Source: JAENVU01 sp963756815 (lineage in GTDB: Bacteria; Actinomycetota; Acidimicrobiia; IMCC26256; JAENVU01). Taken from it: a stretch of 64,000 nucleotides of DNA. Under the pieces are notes generated by a model. It worked only from the letters and a program-made list of their open reading frames with translations. It had not been told where the DNA came from and made no database searches. The translations under genes were made by a program, and so were the position numbers. Each line of letters opens with the position of its first letter. The first letter of the stretch is position 1. Location of the stretch: positions 1-64,000 of the forward strand of contig CAVWPR010000032.1 in NCBI GenBank assembly GCA_963756815.1. Direction: 5' to 3'. Shown here piece after piece: positions 15,901 through 24,356 of the stretch.

Positions 15901-18383
15901 AGGCGGTCATCCTCGCGGGCGGCGAGGGCACGCGGTTGCGGCCGCTCACCAGCAACCAGCCGAAGCCGATGATGCCGGTGGCGAACCGGCCGATGATGGA
16001 GCACATCGTCCGGCTGCTCGCCGATCACGGGTTCGACGAGATCGTGGTCACCGTCGCGTTCCTGGCGAATCAGATCCGCAACTACTTCGGTGACGGCGCC
16101 GAGCTCGGTGTCGAGATGCGCTACGCCACCGAGGACACGCCGCTCGGCACCGCGGGATCGGTGAGCAACGCCGCCGACGAGCTCGACGACACGTTCCTCG
16201 TCATCGCCGGGGACGTGCTCACCGACGTCGACCTCACCGAGCTCGTCGAGGCGCACAAGGCGTCCGGTGCGCTCGGCACGATCGCGCTGAAGCGGGTCGA
16301 GGACCCGGTGGAGTTCGGCATCGTCATCACCGCGGAGGACGGCCGCATCGAGCGGTTCCTCGAGAAGCCCACGTGGGGCCAGGTGTTCAGCGACACCATC
16401 AACACCGGGATCTACGTGCTCGAGCCGCGCATCTTCGACTACATCGCGCCGGGAGAGGTCGTCGACTTCTCGAGCGACGTGTTCCCGACCGCGCTCGAGA
16501 AGGGCGAGCTCCTCCGGGGGCACGTGGTCGACGGGTACTGGGAGGACGTCGGGACGCTGGCCGCGTACCTCAGCGCCCACCAGGACATCCTCGACGGCAA
16601 GGTGACCGTCGACATCGACGGCTTCACCATCCGGGAGAACGTGTGGCTCGGGGAGGGCGCCGAGGTCGACCCGGACGCGCGCGTCGACGGTCCCGCGATC
16701 ATCGGGCCCAACTGTCGCATCGAGGCCGGTGCCCACGTCGGCGACCACACGGTCCTCGGTGGCGACGTCGTGGTGAAGCACGACGCACAGGTCGTGCGCT
16801 CGGTGATCCACGAGCACACCTACCTCGGCACGTCGACGCGCATCCGCGGCGCGGTGATCGGCCGCGGCGGCGACATCCGGAGCCACGCGGCGATCGAGCC
16901 GGGCGCGGTGCTCGGCAACGACTGCTTCGTCGGCGACGGCTCGGTCGTGACCTCGGACGTGAAGGTGTACCCGTTCAAGTCGATCGAGGCCGGCGCGGTC
17001 GTGACGTCGTCGATCCTCTGGGAGACGCGCCGGGCCCGGAGCGTGTTCGGGCGGCGCGGCGCGTCGGGGATCGCCAACGTGGAGATCACCGCCGAGCTCG
17101 CCACCCGACTCGCGCAGGCGTACGGCACGTCGTTGAAGAAGGGCGCGGTCGTCACCACGAGCCGCGACACGAGCCGGGTGGCGCGCGCGCTGAAGCGCTC
17201 GGTCATCGGCGGACTCAACCTCACCGGGGTCAACGTCGAGGACGTCGAGCTGGCCACCGTCCCGCTCACGCGCTTCCAGGTCCGGAACTCGCAGAACGCG
17301 GGTGGGATCACGGTCCGGCTCGCGGCCGGCGACTCCGAGCGCGTCGAGATCCGCTTCTTCGACAGCAACGGACGCGACATCACCGAGCTGAGTCAACGCA
17401 AGATCGAGCGGCTGCTCGCGCGCGAGGAGTTCCGGCGCGCCTTTGCCGGCGACATCGGCGACATCGTGTTCCCGCCGCGCGCGCTCGAGTTCTACACGGC
17501 GGCGCTCGAGGACTCCGTCGACGCCGAGCGCCTGCAGGCCCGGGCGTTCAAGGTGGTGCTCGACTACTCGTTCGGCGCCGCGTCGCTGGCGCTCCCCGCG
17601 GTCCTCGCCAAGGTCGGTGCCGACGTGCTCGCGGTCAACCCGTTCGCGGCCACCCGCCCGAGCTCGCTCGGCCTCGACCAGCGCGAGGCGCGCGTCGCGC
17701 GCATCGGCACGCTCGTGCGCTCGTCGGGCAGCGATCTCGGCATGCTGATCGACCCGGCGGGGGAGACGTGCGCGCTCGTCGACGGCAGCGGGCGCGCGCT
17801 CGACGCGAACCAGGCGCTCGGTGCGCTGCTCCGCCTGCTCGTGGAGGCCCGGCCGGGCATCCGGGTGGCGTTGCCGGTCTCGGCGACGCGCGTCGCCGCC
17901 GACATCGTCACGAGCGGCGGTGGGGAGATCCGCTGGACCAAGACGTCGGGTCCGTCGGTGATGGAGGCCGCGTCGCGTCGTGACGTCGACATCGGTGTCG
18001 GCGCCGACGGCTCGGTCGTCTGGCCCGACTTCCTGCCCGCGTTCGACGCGACCGCGACGCTCGTGCACCTGCTCGACCTGCTCGCCGCGACCGGCCGGGA
18101 CCTCGCCGCGGTCGTCGACGCGCTGCCGCCGGTGTTCACCGCGGAGCGGTCGGTCACCGTGGAGTGGGCCCGGAAGGGCGCGGTCATGCGCGAGATGGTC
18201 GAGCGGGCGAAGGGTCGCGAGGTCGTGCTCGTCGACGGGGTCAAGATCGACCACGGCGACAGCTGGGTGCTCGTGCTGCCCGACCCCGACGACGCCGTCG
18301 TCCGCGTGCTCGCCGAGGGACCCGACGCCGAGAGCGCGGCGGAGCTCGCGGATCACTACGCCCGCCGGATCGCCGAGGATTGA
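15897..18383 (+). CDS. Sugar-phosphate nucleotidyltransferase fused to a degenerate phosphomannomutase domain, 828 aa
   Basis: N-terminal nucleotidyltransferase (residues 1-240) with signature LAGGEGTRLRPLT, PKPMMPV and GDVL. A left-handed beta-helix with hexapeptide repeats follows at about 255-375. The C-terminal phosphohexomutase-like region spans about 385-825. The mutase lacks its phospho-serine loop (NSQNAGGITVR where TASHNP-type loops occur), and its metal loop DGDxDR is replaced by DPAGETCAL. It resembles bacterial mannose-1-phosphate guanylyltransferase-like fusions. NDP-sugar synthesis for cell-envelope glycans is likely; the mutase part is probably regulatory. ATG overlaps the pgsA stop. 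Confidence 0.85.
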   Translation: MKAVILAGGEGTRLRPLTSNQPKPMMPVANRPMMEHIVRLLADHGFDEIVVTVAFLANQIRNYFGDGAELGVEMRYATEDTPLGTAGSVSNAADELDDTFLVIAGDVLTDVDLTELVEAHKASGALGTIALKRVEDPVEFGIVITAEDGRIERFLEKPTWGQVFSDTINTGIYVLEPRIFDYIAPGEVVDFSSDVFPTALEKGELLRGHVVDGYWEDVGTLAAYLSAHQDILDGKVTVDIDGFTIRENVWLGEGAEVDPDARVDGPAIIGPNCRIEAGAHVGDHTVLGGDVVVKHDAQVVRSVIHEHTYLGTSTRIRGAVIGRGGDIRSHAAIEPGAVLGNDCFVGDGSVVTSDVKVYPFKSIEAGAVVTSSILWETRRARSVFGRRGASGIANVEITAELATRLAQAYGTSLKKGAVVTTSRDTSRVARALKRSVIGGLNLTGVNVEDVELATVPLTRFQVRNSQNAGGITVRLAAGDSERVEIRFFDSNGRDITELSQRKIERLLAREEFRRAFAGDIGDIVFPPRALEFYTAALEDSVDAERLQARAFKVVLDYSFGAASLALPAVLAKVGADVLAVNPFAATRPSSLGLDQREARVARIGTLVRSSGSDLGMLIDPAGETCALVDGSGRALDANQALGALLRLLVEARPGIRVALPVSATRVAADIVTSGGGEIRWTKTSGPSVMEAASRRDVDIGVGADGSVVWPDFLPAFDATATLVHLLDLLAATGRDLAAVVDALPPVFTAERSVTVEWARKGAVMREMVERAKGREVVLVDGVKIDHGDSWVLVLPDPDDAVVRVLAEGPDAESAAELADHYARRIAED

Positions 18384-18392
18384 TCTCCACAT

Positions 18393-18506
18393 CCGGGGCG
18401 CGGGGCGCCCCGGCCACGGTCCCGGCGGCGCCCGGACGCGTCGGACGCGCAGCGCGCGACCAGCGGTCCGGGACTCCGGCTCGTGACCGCGAGCGGAGCG
18501 CCCCGG
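18393..18506 (+). repeat. Dispersed stem-loop element, copy 3 (longer, tandem with copy 4)
   Basis: Starts with CCGGGGCGC (18393-18401) and ends with GCGCCCCGG (18498-18506). The core contains GCGCGACCAGCGGTCCGGG and ACTCCGGCTC, almost identical to copy 4. About 30 bases longer than the other copies at its left side. Lies between the nucleotidyltransferase gene and gcvH. Confidence 0.6.
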
Positions 18507-18513
18507 CCACATC

Positions 18514-18597
18514 CCGGGGCGCCCGGACGGTCGGCGCGCAGGCGCGCGACCAGCGGTCCGGGACTCCGGCTCGTGACAGTCGAGCGGAGCGCCCCGG
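18514..18597 (+). repeat. Dispersed 84-bp stem-loop element, copy 4
   Basis: Terminal inverted repeat CCGGGGCGC (18514-18522) and GCGCCCCGG (18589-18597). An inner stem is possible between CCCGGAC and GTCCGGG. The core GACCAGCGGTCCGGGACTCC is shared with copies 3 and 5. Ends about 50 bases before the gcvH start. Confidence 0.65.
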
Positions 18598-18646
18598 CTC
18601 GCTAGAGTCCGCGGCCGACTTGCCGGCCACCCGAAGGATCAGCCCG

Positions 18647-19027
18647 ATGACGTCGCCCGCGGACCTGAAGTACTCGACCGAGCACGAATGGGTCCGCGTG
18701 GAGGGCAACGAGGTCGTGGTCGGGATCACCGACTACGCGCAGGACGCGCTCGGCGACGTCGTGTACGTCGAGCTGCCTGCGGTCGGCACCGCGGTCACGG
18801 CGCACGCGACGGTGTCGGAGATCGAGTCGACGAAGTCGGTGTCGGAGGTCTACTGCCCCGTGAGCGGCACGCTCGTGGCGGTCAACGGTGACCTCGAGGC
18901 GACGCCGGAGGCCCTCAACAGCGATCCGTACGGCTCGGGGTGGATCTTCCGGATCGAGCTGTCGGACCCGTCCGAGCTCGACACGCTGATGGATGCGGCC
19001 GCCTACGAGGCGTTCCTCGCCGCCTGA
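18647..19027 (+). CDS. gcvH: Glycine cleavage system H protein, 126 aa
   Basis: Lipoyl carrier of the glycine cleavage system, shuttling the aminomethyl group between GcvP, GcvT and lipoamide dehydrogenase. The lipoylation site is Lys63 in SEIESTKSVSEV. The start YSTEHEWVRVE and the ending region NSDPYGSGWIFRIEL are typical. ATG at 18647 has GAAGGATC upstream. It begins the gcvH-garA-ftsR-DUF151-merR gene order known from mycobacteria. The riboswitch found in this region is before gcvP, not here. Confidence 0.95.
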   Translation: MTSPADLKYSTEHEWVRVEGNEVVVGITDYAQDALGDVVYVELPAVGTAVTAHATVSEIESTKSVSEVYCPVSGTLVAVNGDLEATPEALNSDPYGSGWIFRIELSDPSELDTLMDAAAYEAFLAA

Positions 19028-19111
19028 GCGCGCCGCGGTCCTACCGGACGCCCGGGCCCGGGTTCGCCACTCTCGACCTCCACCTGAGGTCGAGCGGCCT
19101 ATCCTGGCCCG

Positions 19112-19540
19112 ATGGTGTGCGGCGCCTGCGGGCACCTCAACGAAGCGTCGGCACGCTATTGCTCGTCCTGCGGTGCGGTCCTCGAGCCACCCGCGGGTGG
19201 CGACGCGACCGTGGAGATCCCGACCGTGCCGGACATCCCGAGCGACGGCGCCGTCCTCCACGTGGCGCGCGGTCCGAACGCCGGGAGCAACTTCGTCGTG
19301 ACGGGCGACGTCACGAGCATCGGCCGGCACCCGGACTCGGCCGTGTTCCTCGACGACATCACGGTGTCGCGTCGACACTGCGAGATCGTCCGTGACCGGG
19401 ACGGCTTCGTCGTGCGCGACGCAGGGTCGCTCAACGGCACGTACGTCAACCGGGAGCGCGTCGACGTCGCCGCGATCCACGACGGCGACGAGATCCAGGT
19501 CGGACGGTTCCATCTGGCCTTCCACGTGGGTTCGGCGTGA
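19112..19540 (+). CDS. garA: FHA-domain protein with zinc ribbon, GarA-like, 142 aa
   Basis: The N-terminal zinc ribbon CGACG ... CSSCG (residues 3-21) is followed by a short linker with Thr residues (DATVEIPTVPD) and a C-terminal forkhead-associated domain with the phospho-threonine binding residues in SIGRHPDS, SRRHCEI and LNGTYVN. In mycobacteria and corynebacteria GarA/OdhI switches 2-oxoglutarate metabolism under Ser/Thr kinase control via a phosphorylated N-terminal Thr. The location after gcvH agrees. Whether the linker Thr here is phosphorylated is inferred. Confidence 0.85.
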   Translation: MVCGACGHLNEASARYCSSCGAVLEPPAGGDATVEIPTVPDIPSDGAVLHVARGPNAGSNFVVTGDVTSIGRHPDSAVFLDDITVSRRHCEIVRDRDGFVVRDAGSLNGTYVNRERVDVAAIHDGDEIQVGRFHLAFHVGSA

Positions 19541-19556
19541 GCGGGCAGGGGAGAGC

Positions 19557-20485
19557 ATGAGCGGCGACCACCAGTCGATCGGCGAGGTCCTGGCCACCCT
19601 GCGCGGCGACTTCCCCGACATCACGATCTCCAAGATCCGGTTCCTCGAGAGCCAGGGCCTCATCGACCCGGAGCGGACGCCGTCCGGATACCGGAAGTTC
19701 CGCGAGCGCGACGTCGCTCGGTTGCGGTGGATCCTCCACCAGCAGAAGGACAACTTCCTCCCGCTGAAGGTGATCAAGGCGCGTCTCGACGAGGTCGGCC
19801 CCGACGGTCTGCCCGCCGACCAGGACCCGGCCGACGCCGTCGTGGCCGATCCGGAGCCTCCGCCCGCGAAGCCGGCGCGCGCGCCCGAGCCGCGAAGGCC
19901 AAGAAGCCGGCGACGAAGTCGACGAGTGGCGCGGCCGCCACGACGACGCCGAAGGCGAGCGCGTCGCGCGGCGCCACCGCGGTCGCGCCCGCGCCGGCCA
20001 CGACGGAGTCGTCGGTCGATCCTGCGTCCGCGCCACGGTTCGAGACGCCCACCCTGCCGCTCGACGACGCACCGGCCGACGACCTCGCGGCCGAGACCTC
20101 GGGCGCCAGCCTGACCCGGGCCGAGCTCGTGGCCGCGTCGGGGCTCACGAACGTCCAGCTCACCGAGCTCGAGGAGTACGGGCTCATCGCGCCCGCCGCC
20201 GGGAGCGGCGAGCGCGTCGTGTTCGGCGAGGACGCGCTCGTCGTCGCGAAGCTCGCCTCGGAGTTCGCCGCGCACGGCATCGGGCCGCGCCACCTGCGGA
20301 TGTATCGGTCGTTCGCCGATCGCGAGGCCGGGCTGTACGACCAGGTGATCGCGCCTCGCCTGCGGCGCAAGAACCCCGACGCCCGGGCGAAGGCACGCGC
20401 CGACCTCGTCGACCTGGCCCGGCTCGGGCGGGCGCTGCGCTCGGTGTTCCTGCGCGAGGCGACCGCCGGCCTGCTGCGGGACTGA
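19557..20485 (+). CDS. ftsR: MerR-family regulator, FtsR-like (frameshifted)
   Basis: An N-terminal MerR winged helix (SIGEVLATLRGDFPDITISK, then RFLESQGLIDPERTPSGYRKF) is followed by a long Ala/Pro/Lys/Thr linker and a C-terminal helical region (LTRAELVAASGLTNVQLTEL ... LRRKNPDARAKA) as in Rv1828 and corynebacterial FtsR, an activator of ftsZ. The reading frame changes near 19890 in the linker, consistent with one missing base. ATG at 19557 follows GGGGAG. It lies between garA and the DUF151 gene exactly as in mycobacteria. Confidence 0.8.
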
Positions 20486-20593
20486 GGCGGATCACACAGG
20501 GCGCGAGAAGGGCGAGTGAGCGCCCGCCGGCCGGGTACCGACGCTCCAGCGCGCCGGGGGACCCGGTGTAGGGTCGATCGAGGAGGTGGAGCC

Positions 20594-21076
20594 GTGATCC
20601 GGGTGACGCTCGTCGGGGTGCGCGTCGAGGTGCCGTCGAACCAGCCGATCGTGCTCCTGCGGGAGTCCGAGGGCGGCCAGCGCTACCTGCCCATCTTCAT
20701 CGGCTCCCCCGAGGCCACCGCGATCGTCTACGCGTTGCAGGGCATGGAGACGCCCCGGCCGATGACCCACGACCTGTTCGTCACGGTCCTCGGCGACTTC
20801 GAGGTCATGCTCCGCCAGGTCGCGATCACGGGCCTGCGCGACGGCACCTTCTACGCCGAGCTCGAGCTGATGCGTGGCGACGAGGTGCAGCGCATCTCGG
20901 CGCGCCCCTCCGATGCGATCGCGCTCGCGGTCCGCTGCGGCGACTCCGTGCCGATCGTGGTGGACGAGGAGGTCTTCGACGAGGCGGGCGTGCTCTTCGA
21001 GGAGGAGCAGGAAGAGGACCAGATCGAGGAGTTCCGGGCCTTCCTGGAGGAGATCACCCCCGAGGACTTCGCCTGA
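20594..21076 (+). CDS. Bifunctional nuclease family (DUF151) protein, 160 aa
   Basis: DUF151/BFN family: the start VIRVTLVGVRVEVPSNQPIV, then LPIFIGSPEATAI, and RPSDAIALAVR near residues 110-120 are diagnostic. The acidic C-terminal tail (FEEEQEEDQIEEF) is the UVR-like region. GTG at 20594 is preceded by a near-perfect AGGAGGTGG. Plant and bacterial members have reported nuclease activity, but the cellular role in actinobacteria is unclear. Gene order matches Rv1829. Confidence 0.9.
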   Translation: MIRVTLVGVRVEVPSNQPIVLLRESEGGQRYLPIFIGSPEATAIVYALQGMETPRPMTHDLFVTVLGDFEVMLRQVAITGLRDGTFYAELELMRGDEVQRISARPSDAIALAVRCGDSVPIVVDEEVFDEAGVLFEEEQEEDQIEEFRAFLEEITPEDFA

Positions 21077-21098
21077 CGGCGCGGGCCCGACGAGACCA

Positions 21099-21152
21099 TT
21101 GACGGTCTCAAGTCCCGGCCACTACGGTCGACAACCCCGTAACTACGACCGT
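21099..21152 (+). promoter_or_regulatory. Candidate promoter with two inverted repeats upstream of merR
   Basis: TTGACG (21099-21104) and TACGGT (21123-21128) with an 18-base spacer resemble a housekeeping promoter. GAGACC and GGTCTC flank the -35 box as an inverted repeat (21093-21110), and ACGGTCG (21124-21130) pairs with CGACCGT (21146-21152) just downstream. These are plausible operator or attenuator elements for the downstream MerR gene, possibly autoregulation. Confidence 0.45.
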
Positions 21153-21225
21153 GTGACTCGATCGCCCGCAGCGATCACGCTCGAAAGGCCCACCATCATG
21201 GCCAGCAGCTCCCGCGCCGCCTCCC

Positions 21226-21759
21226 GTGCCCCCGAACGCAGCTCGCGCGTTGCCGAAGAAGGTGGAGCAGGGCGTGCTCTCGCCCGACGGCGCCGAGTGG
21301 CGGGAGACCGGCTTCGGTGGTCCGGAGGTGTGCCGGATCGTGGGCATCACGTACCGCCAGCTCGACTACTGGGCCCGCACCGACCTGCTGCGCCCGTCGC
21401 TCGTCGACGCGCAGGGGAGTGGCACGCAGCGTCGGTACTCCTACCGCGACCTCGTCGCGCTCAAGGTGATCAAGAGCCTGCTCGACGGTGGGCTGTCGTT
21501 GCAGACCGCCCGGAAGGCGATCGACTACCTGCGCGACCACCTCGGTGAGGACCTCGCCTCGTCGAGTCTCGTCATCGAGGGCGCGTCGTCGGTCCTGGCC
21601 CGGACGGGCGACGACATCGTCGACCTGGTCCGCAACGGGCAGGGTGTGCTGAACATCGTGCCGCTCGCGGGTCTCGTCGAGTCGCTGCAGGCCAGCATCC
21701 ACGCGCTCGCACCGGCGGAGGACACGCCGGCGCCGACGGCGAAGCGCTCGGCCCGCTGA
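21226..21759 (+). CDS. MerR-family transcriptional regulator (Rv1830-like)
   Basis: MerR DNA-binding domain with VCRIVGITYRQLDYWARTDL and RRYSYRDLVALKVIKSLLDG at about residues 33-90, then a dimerisation helix and a C-terminal region with VLNIVPLAGLVESL. GTG at 21226 is the first start in frame, but an ATG at 21198 with GAAAGG upstream in the neighbouring frame (MASSSRAASRAP) is a better start, so a frameshift near 21245 is likely. Position after DUF151 matches Rv1830. Confidence 0.8.
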   Translation: MPPNAARALPKKVEQGVLSPDGAEWRETGFGGPEVCRIVGITYRQLDYWARTDLLRPSLVDAQGSGTQRRYSYRDLVALKVIKSLLDGGLSLQTARKAIDYLRDHLGEDLASSSLVIEGASSVLARTGDDIVDLVRNGQGVLNIVPLAGLVESLQASIHALAPAEDTPAPTAKRSAR

Positions 21760-21793
21760 TCCGCTCGGACCGCGAGATTCCTGGGCCTCAGGG

Positions 21794-22888
21794 ATGACCG
21801 ACCCGGACCCGTCACTGCGGCACAGCCCCCTTGACGCCGAGCACCGCGCGCTCGGCGCCAAGCTCGTCGAGTTCGGCGGCTGGGAGATGCCGATCCAGTA
21901 CGCGGGCGTGCTCGAGGAGCACCGGGCCTGTCGCACGGGCGCGGTCGTGTTCGACGTCTCGCACCTCGGCACGTTGCGCGTCGCCGGTCCCGGGGCACAC
22001 CCGCTCCTGCAACGGGCGCTCACGAACGACCTCGACCGCATTGCGCCGGGTCGTGCGCAGTACACCCACCTGTTGGACCCGGACGACGCGCACGTCGTGG
22101 ACGACATCATCGTGTGGTGGCTCGCGCCGGACGAGTTCTTCGTGATGCCGAACGCGTCGAACACCGGTCGCATCACCGGTGCGCTCGCCGACATCGTGGA
22201 CGCAACGCGTCCCGGCGCGGTCGAGATCTCCGACATCACCGGCACCCGCGCGGTGTTGGCCGTGCAGGGCCCCACCGCACGCGCGCGGTTGGGCACCGTC
22301 GACCACGCGCTGGCTGCGGTCGAGCGGTTCGGGGTGGCGGCGGTGCGTTGGGGAGACGTTGAGTGCGTGATCGCCGGGACGGGGTACACGGGGGAGGATG
22401 GCGTCGAGATCCATGTGCCCGCACCCGATGCGCCGGCCCTCTGGCGGGCGATCGTCGCTGCGGGCGTGGTGCCGGCCGGACTCGGAGCCCGGGACACGCT
22501 CCGGCTCGAGGCCGGGCTCCCGCTCCACGGCCACGAGCTGGGGGAGGGGATCACCCCGCTCCAGGCCGGCCTCGGCTGGGTGGTGCGTTGGGACAAGGGC
22601 GAGTTCCGCGGGCGGGAGCCGCTCGCGGCCGAACGTGAGCGAGGTCTCACGCGCCGGCTCCGAGGGCTGCTGGTCGACGGGCGCCGCCCGCCGCGGGCGC
22701 ACAACCCGGTGGTGGTCGACGGTGTGGCGGTGGGTGAGGTGACGAGCGGGAACTTCTCACCCGTGCTGGGGCAGGCGATCGCGCTGGCATTCCTTCCGCC
22801 GGACACTCCGGACGGAGCGGGCGTGGTGATCGACGTACGCGGCCACCAGCTGCACGCGACGGTGACCAAGCCCCCGTTCGTGACCTGA
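21794..22888 (+). CDS. gcvT: Aminomethyltransferase (glycine cleavage system T protein), 364 aa
   Basis: Transfers the methylene group from the aminomethyl-lipoyl H protein to tetrahydrofolate, releasing ammonia. Typical features: FGGWEMPIQYAGVLEEH, VFDVSHLG, GYTGEDGVEIHVP, LGARDTLRLEAGLPLHGHEL, and the C-terminal domain GEVTSGNFSPVLGQAIALAF. Length is standard. ATG at 21794. It lies between merR and the sigma-factor gene, so the gcv genes are split into gcvH, gcvT and gcvP by regulators. Confidence 0.95.
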   Translation: MTDPDPSLRHSPLDAEHRALGAKLVEFGGWEMPIQYAGVLEEHRACRTGAVVFDVSHLGTLRVAGPGAHPLLQRALTNDLDRIAPGRAQYTHLLDPDDAHVVDDIIVWWLAPDEFFVMPNASNTGRITGALADIVDATRPGAVEISDITGTRAVLAVQGPTARARLGTVDHALAAVERFGVAAVRWGDVECVIAGTGYTGEDGVEIHVPAPDAPALWRAIVAAGVVPAGLGARDTLRLEAGLPLHGHELGEGITPLQAGLGWVVRWDKGEFRGREPLAAERERGLTRRLRGLLVDGRRPPRAHNPVVVDGVAVGEVTSGNFSPVLGQAIALAFLPPDTPDGAGVVIDVRGHQLHATVTKPPFVT

Positions 22889-23003
22889 CCCGCCCGCAAC
22901 GCGGCGTGCGCGTCGTGTGGTCCGGACGGGAGGGCACCCACCGGCCACCCCCGGATCCGTCACCGGTGCGAACCGTGGCACGCCTGCGGGCAACAACCGT
23001 CTG

Positions 23004-24086
23004 ATGGAGCCGACCGATGCGGATCTCGTCGCGCGGTCGCTGGGCGATCCGTCCGCCTTCGGCGTGATCTACGAGCGCTACGCGACGACGATCTACCGCT
23101 ACATCACGCGACGCGCCGGTGCGGGCGACGCCGAGGCGCTGATGGCCGAGACGTTCCGCATCGCGTTCGAGCGCCGGGCCGACTTCGACCCGACGCGACC
23201 GGCAGCCCGCCCGTGGCTGTACGGCATCGCCACCAATCTCGTCGCGCGTCATCACCGCAGCGAGGCGCGCCGGCGCCGCGCGGTGGCGCGCCTGGACGTC
23301 GCGGACGCGACCACCGCCGACGACAGCGACCTCGTGGTCGATGCCGTCGTGGCGGCGCGCCTGCTGCCCGCCGTGGTCGACGCGATGAAGCGGCTCCCCG
23401 AGGCCGACAGGGACGCACTGCTGCTGCACGTCTGGGAGCGGCTCTCGTACGACGACGTCGCCGCCGCGCTCGGAATCCCCGTCGGCACGGTCCGGTCGCG
23501 CATCCACCGGGCCCGGGCTCGGTTGCGTGAACTCGCGACCGTGAGCGACGAACAGCTGGTACACGCCGATGTCTTCACCGCGAACAAGGAGCGACTCATG
23601 GCCACGATCTCAGGCGAGGAACACCCCGAGGTGTTGGACCACCGGTCCCGCATGTACCCGCGGCTCGCGTACCGCGACGAGCACGCCGCGCTCGAGTACC
23701 TGACGCGTGTCTTCGGGTTCACCGAGCGGCGGGAGGCGCGGGTGGGCGGGACCACTCCCGACGGATACGAGATGGGCGACCACATGCTGGCCTGGCTGGA
23801 GTTCGGCGCCGGGCTCGTCATGATCGGCCACGTCAACGAGGACGTGCACCACATCCGGAGCCCACGCGACGTCGGGAGCGCGACCTCGATGATCATGGTG
23901 GAGGTCGACGACGTCGACGCGCACCACGCCCACGCCGTGGCGGAGGGCGCCGAGATCACCCGGCCCCTCGAGGACATGTGGTACGGGGCACGCGCGTACG
24001 AGGCGGCCGACCTCGAGGGGCACCAGTGGCATTTCCAGGAGGCGCACGAACACATCCGCGAGCGCGGCGGCGGCGTACCGGAGTAG
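23004..24086 (+). CDS. ECF sigma factor joined to a VOC/glyoxalase domain, 360 aa
   Basis: Residues 1-185 form an ECF sigma factor: region 2 (YERYATTIYRYITRRAG ... RPWLYGIATNLVARHHR) and region 4 (LPEADRDALLLHVWERLSYD, GIPVGTVRSRIHRARARLREL). Residues 200-345 form a VOC-fold domain (EHAALEYLTRVFGFTERREA ... GAEITRPLEDMWYGARAYEAADLEGHQWHF). The frame is continuous, but an internal ATG at 23598 has AAGGAG six bases upstream, so a separate VOC protein may also be made. No anti-sigma gene is adjacent. Fusion versus a lost stop codon is unresolved. Confidence 0.7.
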   Translation: MEPTDADLVARSLGDPSAFGVIYERYATTIYRYITRRAGAGDAEALMAETFRIAFERRADFDPTRPAARPWLYGIATNLVARHHRSEARRRRAVARLDVADATTADDSDLVVDAVVAARLLPAVVDAMKRLPEADRDALLLHVWERLSYDDVAAALGIPVGTVRSRIHRARARLRELATVSDEQLVHADVFTANKERLMATISGEEHPEVLDHRSRMYPRLAYRDEHAALEYLTRVFGFTERREARVGGTTPDGYEMGDHMLAWLEFGAGLVMIGHVNEDVHHIRSPRDVGSATSMIMVEVDDVDAHHAHAVAEGAEITRPLEDMWYGARAYEAADLEGHQWHFQEAHEHIRERGGGVPE

Positions 24087-24126
24087 GGGCGCTCGGGGCG
24101 GGTAACCTCTCGCCCGACAACGCCGG

Positions 24127-24312
24127 TGAACCCGAGCGGGAGAGTCCCCGGATCCTCGGGGGCGCCGAAGGAGCAACCTCCCCGGAATCTCTCAGGCTCA
24201 CGAACCGCCCGGGTGAGGCAACTCTGGAGAGCAGGGGCACCCGCCCCTCACCGACGGGGAAAGCCCGGGTCCGCCCGGGTGAATCTCTCAGGTCCCACGA
24301 CAGAGGGGGAGC
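24127..24312 (+). ncRNA. Tandem glycine riboswitch upstream of gcvP
   Basis: Two consecutive aptamers. The first has GGGAGAGTCC, GCGCCGAAGGAGCAACCTCC and AATCTCTCAGGCTCACGAAC, ending CTCTGGAGAG. The second has CACCGACGGGGAAAGCCCGG and GAATCTCTCAGGTCCCACGA, ending CAGAGGGGGA. These are the hallmarks of the cooperative glycine riboswitch. It lies 45 bases before the gcvP start, so it likely turns on GcvP synthesis when glycine is abundant. Confidence 0.92.
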
Positions 24313-24356
24313 GGCCGCCACGGCGGTCGGTCCACCAGCGCGCGGAGGGATCGAGG

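Noticed and set aside
15828..18512. A very long reverse-strand open frame opposite the nucleotidyltransferase gene
   Set aside because: Arg/His/Asp-rich composition typical of antisense frames in GC-rich coding DNA; the forward gene has clear domains.
24087..24356. Open frames across the gcvP leader as protein-coding
   Set aside because: The sequence matches the tandem glycine riboswitch.
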